A DNA stretch of 64,000 bases, taken from NCBI GenBank assembly GCA_004194705.1, contig SADC01000411.1, forward strand, positions 1 to 64,000, in the 5' to 3' direction. Below the pieces are notes generated by a model. It was not told the origin of the DNA. It did no database searches and saw only the letters and a list, made by a program, of their open reading frames with translations. The stretch comes from Ditylenchus dipsaci. Its lineage: Eukaryota; Nematoda; Chromadorea; Rhabditida; Anguinidae. Positions 48,708 through 59,600 of the stretch are shown here, in pieces (within the stretch, counting starts at the first letter, position 1; every line of letters begins with the position of its first letter). The position numbers were made by a program, and so were the translations under genes.

Positions 48708-49582
48708 GGACCATGGTCTTTGCACGCAGTGGCATGTGCGGAATTTGAATTGGATATTATTTTTTTGTGGCTCGCTCACGGACTGCGACTTAGATTGAAA
48801 CTCAGACTTAGACTGAAACTCAAGAGTATTCATAAAGCTCTTTTCTAATTAATGAAAGACATACAGAAAACGTTAAATGAATATGACCAATGGTCACTGA
48901 CCATTGGTCAGTATAGGAACGTTTTGAAGCTGTTGTCAGCCGTTAGGGCCTGCTTACAATGGGATGTCGATGTCGAAGTAAAAGTGGTGTCCAGATCTCG
49001 CGTTTCCCATAGGAAAATGCCAAATCTGATATAGATGACCTACACCTACTTTTTGATTTTAGGTATAGGTCATCTATATCAGATTTGGCATTTTCCGATG
49101 GAAAACGCGAGATCTAGACACCACTTTACTTCGACATCGACATTCCATTGTAAGCGGGCCTTAAAGACATAACCACATAAAAAAACTTTCTTAGTTTCAA
49201 TCTCACGCCGTAAACACCTAGACAAAGACTTCGACTAAAAAATATTCCTGTAGGCAAAATATTTGCAGTCTAAGTGTTAGTCGCCGTCCGCGAACAAGCC
49301 ATAAATCTCTATATAGTACTTGGGACAGGGAGTCACGCTTTTTTTACTTCGGAGACTAAAATGGGTCGTAGAGGAGGAAATAATTTTTGTCGCTGACACC
49401 ATCAAAATAAAAATTTTGGCAAATTCAAAATGCGCGCGGGACACTTCTCTTTCGCATCGCACTGTACTCTTTGGAGTCATATCAAACGACTCCAAAGAGT
49501 ATAAGGAGAGACGAAAGAGAAGTGTCCCCCGCCAATTCAAATTTCGCACATGTCGCTGCGCGCAAAAACCATGGTCCTTTAA
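48708..49582. repeat. Nested foldback, AAAGGACCATGG ends
   Basis: Outer ends AAAGGACCATGGTCTTTGCA and its inverse (49530-49582). Inside is a second copy (48767-49302) of the family at 4976-6121, and inside that a palindrome around ATATAGATGACCTA (49015-49100). Confidence 0.72.
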
Positions 49583-49607
49583 AAAAAGTAGACCCTTGTG
49601 TTATTAT

Positions 49608-49754
49608 TAGGGTTGTTGATTGGTAATTACCCGGTAATTACCGGAAAATTACTTTTCCGGCCTTATTTCTCCGTAATTACTTGGGTAATTACCCGAAATC
49701 ACCCGGGTAATTACCCGGAGAAATACTTTTTCCGGAGAATTACCCAACCCTAGT
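49608..49754. repeat. Mini-foldback, GGTAATTACC units
   Basis: TAGGGTTGTTGATTGGTAAT and AATTACCCAACCCTA are inverted ends; the body is repeated GGTAATTACCCGG. Confidence 0.75.
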
Positions 49755-50029
49755 TATTATTCATTTTGCATGCTTTTTTGTATACGAATTTTACAAAAAA
49801 CGAAAATCAATACCAAAAAAAGTGGGAAAAACTCGAATTGCGCCAAAAATGTTGCAAAAGTACCTGAAAATCTTGGCTATCTCAAGATCATCGGAAACAT
49901 TGCAAGAAAAAGCTTTTTGAAGCCAAAACATAAGAAAAAAATTTGCACCAGGTGGACATCCAAATTCACCACTTGTCCCCGGATACGGATTGAGAGAACC
50001 GAAAAGTTAACTTCTTTATTTTAACCTAT

Positions 50030-51410
50030 CCGCCTGGGTATCCATTAAACGGTGGCATTCACCCATCCAAAATACCTCTATACAGCTAGCCCACCAAGGC
50101 ATTCAGTACCACTACCTAGGCACTTTCCCCTGAGTATCGATACTTAGACAATGCCTTTGTGTTAACGCCTGAGCAGATTTACATAAATTCAACAACCTGG
50201 GTGCCACCTGGATGCCTTATAAGATATAAAATAACTCCAAAACTAAAATTCCTGCAAGTTAAAACACTGTCTTAGCATTATCAAACCGTGTTCAGGATAC
50301 GATTCTGGATAGGCTACATTGATTTTAATTACTTTTAGATGAACCCAGAATCTTGGATTCTGGAAGTGAATACCATTTAGGAGTGGTACCAGGTGGTTCT
50401 ATACCCAGGCTGAGACTGACTGGCTCTACTGACCAGTACTGGTCCTATACAAACTAGTTTATGATATTATTAAAGGAAAATAATGTCTGCTACCACCAGG
50501 ATTCAAACCTGTTACCTTCAAAATTTGGAGGGGATTTCTTGGAGGGTGAATTTGCCGCGGAGGAATTCACCGAAGGAGAAAATATTGCCTCGGGAAATTT
50601 ACATGGAGCTGATGAAAAGAGGGCTTCTAGATAACAGAATAGAGTTAACTATCTGGCCCCCTTTTTACTGCCCCCTTTTACAGCCATCTTTTACCGGCGC
50701 CTTTTTACAGCACCCTTTTTACCCACAACCCCAATCCATTCTAGTTTGTTCTAGAAGTAAATGTAGCGTATTTGTCCAAATTTCTTAGTGATAATCAGTG
50801 AGTATTATTTTTCGATGTACCGTATTTCTTCTAATCGCCGCCCCGGGGCGCTTAGTTGGTGTGGTCGGAAATTGTAACCTGTTTATACAATCCGAAAACG
50901 TCAATAATTAGGCGAGTAGTAAACTAAATGTGTAAATATATTTTCAAAGAAAATGGCAGACGCAGGGCTTCCGAATGTGTGGTCGTGCAAAAAATATGGA
51001 TGCTTGGGAAAAAAATTATGGCCAAAACAAATGTGGGAGAAGTAGTTGGATCACCCTGTATTTTTCTAAAATGTCATAAAAATTTGCGGATCCTCCACGC
51101 GGTTGACTAAATTGACTAAAACAAAAACCGAGGTTGTGAAGCGAGTATATTTTTTCGAGCATATTTGTGAATTTCGAGCATATGCTTGGCCTGCAGTCCA
51201 ACCATGATATGAAACGCAGTTTAACTGTACAGTCACATTTAACCTCAGAATAGGTCAAGCATGTGCTCGAAAATGCCCTAAAAGTGAGCATATGCTCGAA
51301 ATCAATCTGCTCGAGCGCTTTCATAGTCATAGAAGAAACCCTAAAACTAAAAGCACGTGGAGTGAAACAGATATCCACCAAAAGTCATAACAATTTTACA
51401 ACCTCAAAGT
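50030..51410. other. Repeat fragments in large intron
   Basis: 50030-50430 carries ACCACTACCTAGG-type fragments related to 15720 and 18350. 50656-50720 is a CTTTTTACAGCCCC tract. 50819-50870 is a half TACCGTA MITE. 50950-51062 is a 110-base inverted copy of 36738-36840, ending GGATCACCCTGTA. I see no exon with good borders. Confidence 0.5.
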
Positions 51411-51416
51411 CCAAAC

Positions 51417-54400
51417 CTTGAAAACATTTTGTTCAGTCTTAGTAGGCTCAGCATCATTTCCACTCGAATTGGCATAGTTTTCGTAGCGAAACTCCGAGGA
51501 GCATTTTGAGTGGGGTTGTCGAACTCATTTTCCAAACTGAAATTATTCAACAGTTATAGTAGTTGCAGTAGTGATTAGTGGTTTGAATTTATTACATAGG
51601 ATGCACTTGAGAGTTGGTTTTGACAGGTTTATTGAGAACTTCAGCTATTTGCTGCATGGAGAGGGTAGAAGGTCGTTGGAGAATGGAGGATGTCTCGGAA
51701 CTTGAATTTTTAGCCTTTTTCACACTCTCATTCCCATATATTAGTGGCTCTCTTTCCTCATTGGAAGAAAGTAGAGGAGATTTCTCGTTCGATTCGCCAT
51801 GAGCACTTCGTTGACGATTTTCAGAGGCGATAGAAAAGGAAGGTGGTGCACTCATGGGTGGATGGGCTTTGCGTTTCTTGCCTTCTATAATAAGATAGAG
51901 TAATAGGACATTATATAAATTTAATCAACTGCATCAGCTAGCAATGAAGTCACAATAAACCATAATTTAAGGGCAATATCTTACAGCTAGCCGAATAGCG
52001 ACCGGATTCTACTCAGCTAGAGATTATAAATTTTTGACAATCTATATTAGAAAAGTAGATATCGAAAAACAACCGAACAATATTTGAAAATCCATAAGGC
52101 ATTATATTCATATTGCATGAAAGCAATCCATATATGGCACAGCAGAATAACTAGAACGGATAAATCGATCTGGAAACTAAAAACCTGTATCATTTGTAAT
52201 TTCTGAGTTCTTCGAATCTTAAAATATTACAGGCTAGAAAGACTTAAGCTGTCTATGTGACTTGTGGTCCTGCGAGGACCCACGAGTATTTACAAGACAA
52301 ACCTATTAACACACTTAAAACCCTCCAGAACTGACTTCAGAAAAGAACATGACGGACAGACACATCATTTTATTTAAATGGGATAGGCGAAGTAGAGGAA
52401 TGATATATGTGGATGAGGAACTAAAAGAAATCAACGGTGAAAAATCGCACACATCTCCACGAGATTCGGCTAAAAATAATTCTAGGCCCTTCATACATAA
52501 ACAGAGACAAATTAAAAGAAATACGAAGAGATACAAGAAGACAAGAGACAACATTGAATGATTTATTAAGGAGTTTCACACAAAGATCATTTAGGCGTAA
52601 CCAGATTCTCATAGAAGTTAAAATTCAAGTAAAGCAAGTTGCTAGAATTGGGTGTGACTTGGATTGCTGAATTTCTACCTTGACTCAAAGTTGCTGACTC
52701 GGAACCAACAGAAGCTTTTCCCAAGGCATTGACTGGTGCTGAAAATCTGCTCGGGTCGATACTGTTTTTCTGGTGGTTATAAAACTGTTTTGCCTAAAAT
52801 ATCATGGTCATTATTTCTCAACCAATGAAAATATAAATGCTTACTTTTAGAAGACATTGCAATTTCAAACTTAGTTCTGGTACTTGTTCGCTGTAGAAGA
52901 GAAATTCATGCGGATATGCCCAAGAATATGCCTAAACATCCCCAATACACAGAATTACCAATGAAAAGGGATAACTACAGTAAAATCTGGTTACAATATC
53001 ACCCGGAGGGGAAGCATGTGGGGTAAAGTTTTACCCAGGGGTAACGCCAAATCGAGGGATCACTCTGACACTTTATTTAAAGCCAACCAAATTGGTCTAT
53101 TTCTGCGTGACATTTAAAAGGGGGTGACGTTATAACCAGAAGTGACCGTAGATCTAATAGTGATTGGCTGCAGAATTTTACAGGGATTATTGAGAACTCA
53201 TTTTGACCGCAACTTTTATATCTCCTGAATTTTGAAAATTTGTTTTCACCGATACGAAAAAAAGTTATAGGCAAAATAAAAGTTTTACAGCTCTTAGAAC
53301 ACTCTGCATTAATCAGAAATATCTAAATATTAGGGTTGGCCTACCTCCCTCCCTCTACCTTTACCTTAAAAGTACCCCTGAAAATTTTGAGCGGCTCGTG
53401 GCTATAGGCATCGAGCAGCCTTTAGGGCGAGATAAATAGGAAAATGGGCAAATCAAATCCGCTTTTAAATTTTAACACGAAACCTGCTTGGAAATTCATC
53501 GAAAAGCAGGCTAGCCCAAAAAGTTAAATTAAAATACTTACTAATGCCCTGAAGACGAACCGATTCTCGTAGCACTAAACACAACATATTGACTGAATTC
53601 TATGGTCCTAGCCCGCATGTGAATGCATACCTGAACATCAAACAAGTCTTCTAAGCAGAGAAATAGGCATTGATTGGGAGGCATGTCCTGAACCACTACC
53701 AAAGCTAACCGCTGAAAAATTGTATAAAAAAACACATCCGAATAGGAATCCTTCCTTACTGTTATATGGATGCGGACCTCTTTGGATCGTAGCCTGATTA
53801 TAGACGTATTTTGCGGATATACACCAGCATTCATGAAGAACATTGCTGAACGCCCACACACGTCTTTGAGCCACTCTTTCCAGAACATCATATCTGAAAA
53901 TTAGTCAGTGTCGCCTTTTTGCATTTAACCGATGGAGTTTTATCCCATTCCAGCTTTAAAAGTCAACAAATAAGAGCAATGACCCCTGAGCCACGGATAC
54001 ATTATGAAAACCATAATATAGATGCCCAAAATTTTTTACAAATTTTGACTGCCAGCTATACTATTTTTGTGGACATTCCGAACAGGCGAACCAGATTTAT
54101 CAAGAAGTTTGGGACGCTCCACAAGAATATGCAAAAACATCGTAGAAATCCTTTTGGGTCACAGTCAGTATCCCTTCTCTGTTTAGACACGTTTTTCCTT
54201 TCTTTCAAGTTTTTTTTTCCAAACACTTTCACAAGCAATACCGAAAATAAATATATGGATAGCAAACAAGCTATTACCTATTTACTCTGATAGAACGACC
54301 GATCGGTCTACTCTTCACCCCCTCAAGACGAGAAAATAAAAGGTCAATCTCGAGATTTTTGGGTGAACACCCAAAACCTAAAAAGCAGAACCAGTTGTGC

Positions 54401-55219
54401 TCGCGGGAGTTAGGAAAATGCAACAAAAAGCTTGGCAAGGCATTTATTTTGATCCAGGCTTTCAAAGTTATGTGGGTCGTTCTATCAGAGGGGCTCGTTC
54501 TAGCTAAATACGGTATCCACTAATTATTTTAAGCATTAGATGTCTAGTGTCCAGACAAAATGATTGTAACAGGAAATTGAAATTCGCCTCGTGATTTTTG
54601 ATGTCCGGGAGCATGAGGAAGACCTAACGGAAAAACACCAATAACTAATCAAACAAACTAACGCTCAACATCACAGAACGAGAACACGAGTGTTTGCCCT
54701 TGCACCTAAACTCCACATGAGTTAAAAAACTGCAATGAAAAAATAGAAAAAGGACACACCAGCACTGCCAACGTCTTATTTGTCTTCTTAAACTTGAACC
54801 CTGTGAATATAGACTAACCATAAACTGTGTACCAGAAAGAATTTTCCAAGAGAACCAACCATATTCGTAGCCAATGTAGTTCTGTAGATAAAACAAATCT
54901 ATATGGTCCCCTTTCTCGCGAGCCCTGTCGTTCTTGAATATCCCGATTAGCGGTGCTTCCGTCGCTGTTCTCCTTTGGCACACTGCAAAGACTTCTTACA
55001 ATATTAGCAATTAGCACAGAGGCAAAACCAACCACAATATCTCGAACGCCACTAAATTTTTAAGCATTACACAAAATTTAAGTAAGAATCCACCGAAAAA
55101 CCACAAACCTTGTTATTGCTGAGAATTCTGATAGTCGATTCGATTCGTAGTCCATTGTCGTAAAGCAATACTTCTTCTCTTGGTCGTAGCCACTTGCAGA
55201 TTAGGTTCATATGCTTGGG
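51417..55219 (-). CDS. DOK7: Dok-7-like adaptor: PH domain and IRS-type PTB domain, with start of tail
   Basis: Exons: 55110-55219 (STIRILSNNK; start unclear), 55036-55051 (16 bases, WRSRY), 54860-54982 (APLIGIFKNDRAREKGDHID), 54760-54800 (GFKFKKTNKTLAVL), one PH strand exon unresolved, 53760-53893 (MMFWKEWLKDVCG, PH C-terminal helix), 53631-53711 (RLALVVVQDMPPNQ), 53542-53574 (33 bases, CYENRFVFRAL), 52845-52931 (AYPHEFLFYSEQVPELSLKL), 52679-52793 (DPSRFSAPVNALGKASVGSE), 51596-51884 (Ser-rich, EKSPLLSSNEEREPLIYGN), 51417-51536 (ENEFDNPTQNAP, RYENYANSSG). The pattern 'KW.SR.L' then 'L.L..D.PP....L.DL...F.F' then 'F.FYSE...L...' follows the PH-PTB tandem of Dok-7. In known animals these adaptors bind phosphotyrosine on receptor kinases. 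Phases fit except at the unresolved PH strand exon and one homopolymer slip near 51490. An MITE sits at 52976-53150. Confidence 0.75.
52976..53150. repeat. pogo-like MITE in intron
   Basis: TACAGTAAAATCTGGTTACA and TATAACCAGAAGTGACCGTA are imperfect inverted ends with ATATCACCC / GGGTGACGTTAT subterminal motifs. Confidence 0.65.
53900..54640. other. Intron with MITE remnant
   Basis: 54275-54517 contains inverted CTGATAGAACGACC blocks and ends GAACGAGCCCC...TACGGTA, a diverged TACCGTA-family copy. The plus-strand open frame at 53919-54290 lacks any family signature. Confidence 0.5.
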
Positions 55220-56279
55220 CTAAAAATTTATTTCAATGGAGCAGAAGAAAATTGTAGAAAAAATTAATTTTATTGAAAAGTGCAATATTTCCACAGTTTT
55301 CTGTCTAGGCGCAGTCAAAATTTTTTATTAGAACAAATATTTTATTTCAATATAAACAGGTTACAAAAAAATAACAGTAGAACAATTAAGATTCAAGCAA
55401 AAATACACATGGCAAATTCACTGAGCATTCAGAGGAAATAACCTCCTGAATCAAAATTTACTTGAGCAATACACAACTGCAAATATTCGCTACCAAGAAC
55501 TAACAGCAAACAACCAACTTTAGATCAGACATTTGGAAAACAACTGTGAATTGGGATTTTCACTACAATGTAAATAATTTATTGAAAAGTCAGTTTTTTT
55601 GGAAAATCGAAAGGGTTTTTCAAGAAGTTAGCCTGATTTCAGATGGACACAACTTCCTTCCTGACGCAAGTTCGAAAAGCACGATTGTCGATGATTCCTC
55701 TAGGATTTTTCATTTGGAATTCTGCAAAAAAACTGAATGCAACAATCTGGTTCAAGGATAAAATATCCAAAAAGTACCACTTCCACAATGTTTTTGACGG
55801 CTAATACCCAATTTTTCACTCGACATTTGACCACTGGAAGGTAGTCGAGAAATTTTGAGCATGTAAAGAAAACACATAGTTATGACTTCATTTGGACCGT
55901 CCAATTTAGACAGTGAACACAGAGTTAAAGGGGCATTCCCGTGCGTTGAGGCGCGAACCAGCCGTTTTTTTCGAATTTTTTCAAATTGTCCCATTTTTTA
56001 CTCGTTCTGCGTCAAATCTGATATAGATGACCTAATACTGCTTTTAAAAACTAGACAGAACTGACAGAACAGAGAACTTAACTGTATTTATCAGCTGCGG
56101 TTGAAATCACCGGTTAAAACGTTCAAACGTCCCATCAAATTAATTATTTACCCCGTCAAATTTTGCTATTCTCTAGTCAAGTATTTTGTCTTGCGAGTTC
56201 TGTCTATTATTTATTTTTAGCATGCAAATCAGGAGGTTTAGACTTTTTGTGTAAAAACTGTATTTGACGTGATTCTTTG

Positions 56280-56465
56280 AGGACGCCACCGACTCGCCAA
56301 CGCCATAACGAATTTTTCGCCAACGAAAAACTCGAAATAAAAAATTCGATTTAACGGCCCCTTGGGATCGGCCATAGGGGACCGTTAAATTGAATTTTTC
56401 GTTGGCGAGTTTTGTCGTTAACGAGATTTGATGTTGGCGAGCTCTGACGTTGGCGAGTCTTTTGG
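56280..56465. repeat. Foldback, GTTGGCGAG arms
   Basis: GACTCGCCAACGCCATAACG and CGTTGGCGAGTTTTGTCGTT mirror each other around a short GGGGATCGGCC-like centre. It lies just downstream of the Miro stop codon. Confidence 0.6.
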
Positions 56466-56660
56466 TGAGTTGGTTGCATCCCGATTTTGAACCTTTTGAC
56501 AGGTGAAATCACTTTAGCCATTTGTGTCTACTTTTTTCAGGCTACCGTCTATTGACACAATAGTTAGAAACATTATTTTTACAAGGCTAAAAAATTATAT
56601 TAGCAATACATTCTTACGAAAATATGCTCAAATTCACCGGATCTTTGATATTCTTTGGCT

Positions 56661-59600
56661 CTACAAATTTTTGTAGATCAGAAAGCCGGCAAGCGCAGCC
56701 ACTGCAGCTCCAAAGGTCAGTTTGGACAGGAGATTGGAATCTTGCAGGAAATATACACGTTTCAAATGTCTAAAACGAGCATAAAATACACATTTCAAAC
56801 TTTAAATTTGAAATATCCTTACGGGTATGTAGCCATGGTGGCCAGCTGTGAAAAGACCAGTGCATTCGGGTTGCCAATGTCAGAATTGTAGAAACGAACG
56901 GGGGCGGGCAATTGGTGCATCAAGCAAAAGTCTCTCGGCTGGTGCTCGTAGTTCTGCTCCAATTCGTAGTTCTCGATCTTGGTGGCGACCACCAGACAAG
57001 GCACTTTGGTTCGGTAGAAGTACCTCTGAATATTTATGGGTTTTATTTATAATTTTAATTAGTTGACTGGGAATGGGTAATTATTCACCAAGTAGTAGGT
57101 GGCACAGTAGGCAAAGGAGTTGGGATTAGTGGCATCATAGAGCAAACAAACCACATCAGCTGTTTTTTCATAGCTTGTTAGCAGATCGTCCTGACCATAC
57201 ACATCTACTTCGTGCAGCTAAAATTTTCCTTCTTAGGAGTTTCGCGGAGTCGAAAGAATTATTATTTGAGATGAGGATTAGAGATCGACTAGAACTTGGG
57301 AACGAGACTTTTGCCTCAGCGACACAGTCGGCAAAGTAAGGCTTTTCAGTCCATCACGTACTTTTGTTCTTCGGTTTTGCAGAGATCAGCTACAAGCGAC
57401 CTCGAAGCTACGTAATATGGATTTCATTTTTTCCTCCATTTCAAAAGCCATCATAAGGTGGACTCTAGGAGCTTCTATCAGTGGATTCTAGGCGCGCCTT
57501 TTTTTACCAAAATTATGAGCTTATTCGTTCAAACCGGCTGTACCCGAAATTTAAGCGGCGATTTGCTAAGTGGTCGATTTGCTAAGCGGTCGTTTTGCTA
57601 AGAAAAAAAATTTAAGCGCGAATTTGCTAAGAATTCACAATTTAAGCGCCAATTTGCTAAATGGTCGTTTTGCTAAGAATTTTTTTGCTAAGTAGTTGTT
57701 TTGATAAACATCTTGTTTGTTAAGCTACATCTTCTTCAGTTCGGCTTAATTTCGGGGTACAGACCTTAAAACCAAACGGTTCAATCCAAAATCATGTTCT
57801 AAAAACGGTTTTAATTGAATCGGGGTCTCCTACTCTGGACTGATTGCACCCAGAGGGATTCGAACCAGTAACTTTGGTGATGAGTATATGGACCTCTTCG
57901 CCAAGTAAACACTCAAAATTACGATAAAAAAGGTATGCACCCAGGTGGATGCGAACCAGCATCCTCGGCGGTGGCTATCTAAGTGGTCGTCCACTTGGAT
58001 CAAAAATTTTTTTTTACGTTTTCGGTTTCCAAAACAATTTTTCTGCACTAATTCGAGCATGCTGAAAATGGTTTGACAGTGGTAAAATCACGATTTAACG
58101 ATAAATTTAGAGTTATTGCTAACGATTGATTTTGATAAATCAATCGTTAGCGATAACTCAAAAATTTCTCGATAAAACGTGATTTTACCACTGTCAAACC
58201 ATTTTCAGCATGCTCGAATTAGTGCAGAAAAAATGATTTGGAAACCGAAAACGTAAAAAAAATTTTGATCCAAGTGGACGACCACTTGGATAGCCACCGC
58301 CGAGGATGCTGGTTCGAATCCACCTGGGTGCACAGTTTATTTTTTACCGTAATTTCAGATATAAAAAAACTAACCTTTGACCTTTCAGGTCATTTGGGTG
58401 AATATACCCCTACTCTTGAGTTGCCTGGATAACAACCTGTCCAGGTGGTACTCAACCCTAGATTTGGGATCGGGTAGGTGAAATAGCACTTTTGGTCTCA
58501 CCAAGTCCAATTATTCACAATTTTTTTTGGTTGGAAAAATAGTTTTTTTTATTCAAATGAACTTTTTGATTTTTAAGACATCCAGGTGGGCATCCACCTG
58601 GTCAGGTGATACCTACACCAGGTATTGAAGTTGGAGTGTGTAAAATCGCAACTTTGGGCTAGACAAACCCGATTCCCCACACAATTTTAAGTTATAAAAA
58701 ATGGTTTATTTTTTATTTTTAAGAAATTTTAATCTTTCAGGTTTGGGTTTGGTTTGGGTATTTAGGGTGGTTTTAGGGTACTTGAGGTGGTTTAGAATGG
58801 TTTGTGGTAGTTTGGACACAATCTGAAAATATCAATTTACCTAGATCCCATATTCAAATCAGTAAAAAACAAAAAAAATTGGCCGAAAAATGACCGTCGG
58901 AAAAATCTCTAATCCCCTACCAGAACATTGAGAAAAAGGAAAAGTACAAAAAGGCAGAAAAGTTCTTAACAAATCGGGATTTAATAAAAGAATGCCTTAG
59001 CAAATATATTCTTAGCAAATGGGCGCCTTAACAAAAAAATTCTTAGCAATTTGTCGCTTAGCAAAAAAATTCTTGGCAAAACGACCGCTTAGCAAATCGA
59101 CCACTTAGCAAAATGCCGCTTAAATTTCGGGGTACAGCCTTCAAACCTCCGAAATTTGTCTCGATGGGATATACTCATAATCTTGGCAAAAAAACCACCC
59201 GTAGCTCTCAGAAGGCGACACTATCTTTACTCGGGCTCGGAGTTGGGGACTTGGCCAGCACCAGTCTTCAGCAAAATACTAACCAGTAGATGCTTGCAGT
59301 CGTCCTTAACCTTGACTGTGTTGACCACATAAGGGGTCAGGTGTCTTCTATTCATTTGAGCTATATCCTGGAACAAGAATTACTGCCATATCAACCCTTT
59401 CTTACAACCAGAGGCAACAAACCCTACCTGAATAGTCTGGCCGATGAGCGAACGGCAGAACACTGACTTGCCAGCTCCTTTCGGACCAATCACTAAAATC
59501 AACACAAGTTCATAACTATCCACGTAAGAATACAGTAAGCTCTCGATATAACGGGATCCCTAGTGGCCGGACCAAGGTGTCGCTATACCAAGAATTGACT

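Noticed and set aside
50483..50788. 101-codon plus-strand frame and an acidic alternative frame at 50527-50634
   Set aside because: No clear splice borders or family match, and the second half is a CTTTTTAC repeat tract also seen at 31980 and 40340.
53919..54290. 123-codon plus-strand frame
   Set aside because: It lies antisense to an intron of the Dok-7-like gene, ends in an MITE remnant and shows no motif.
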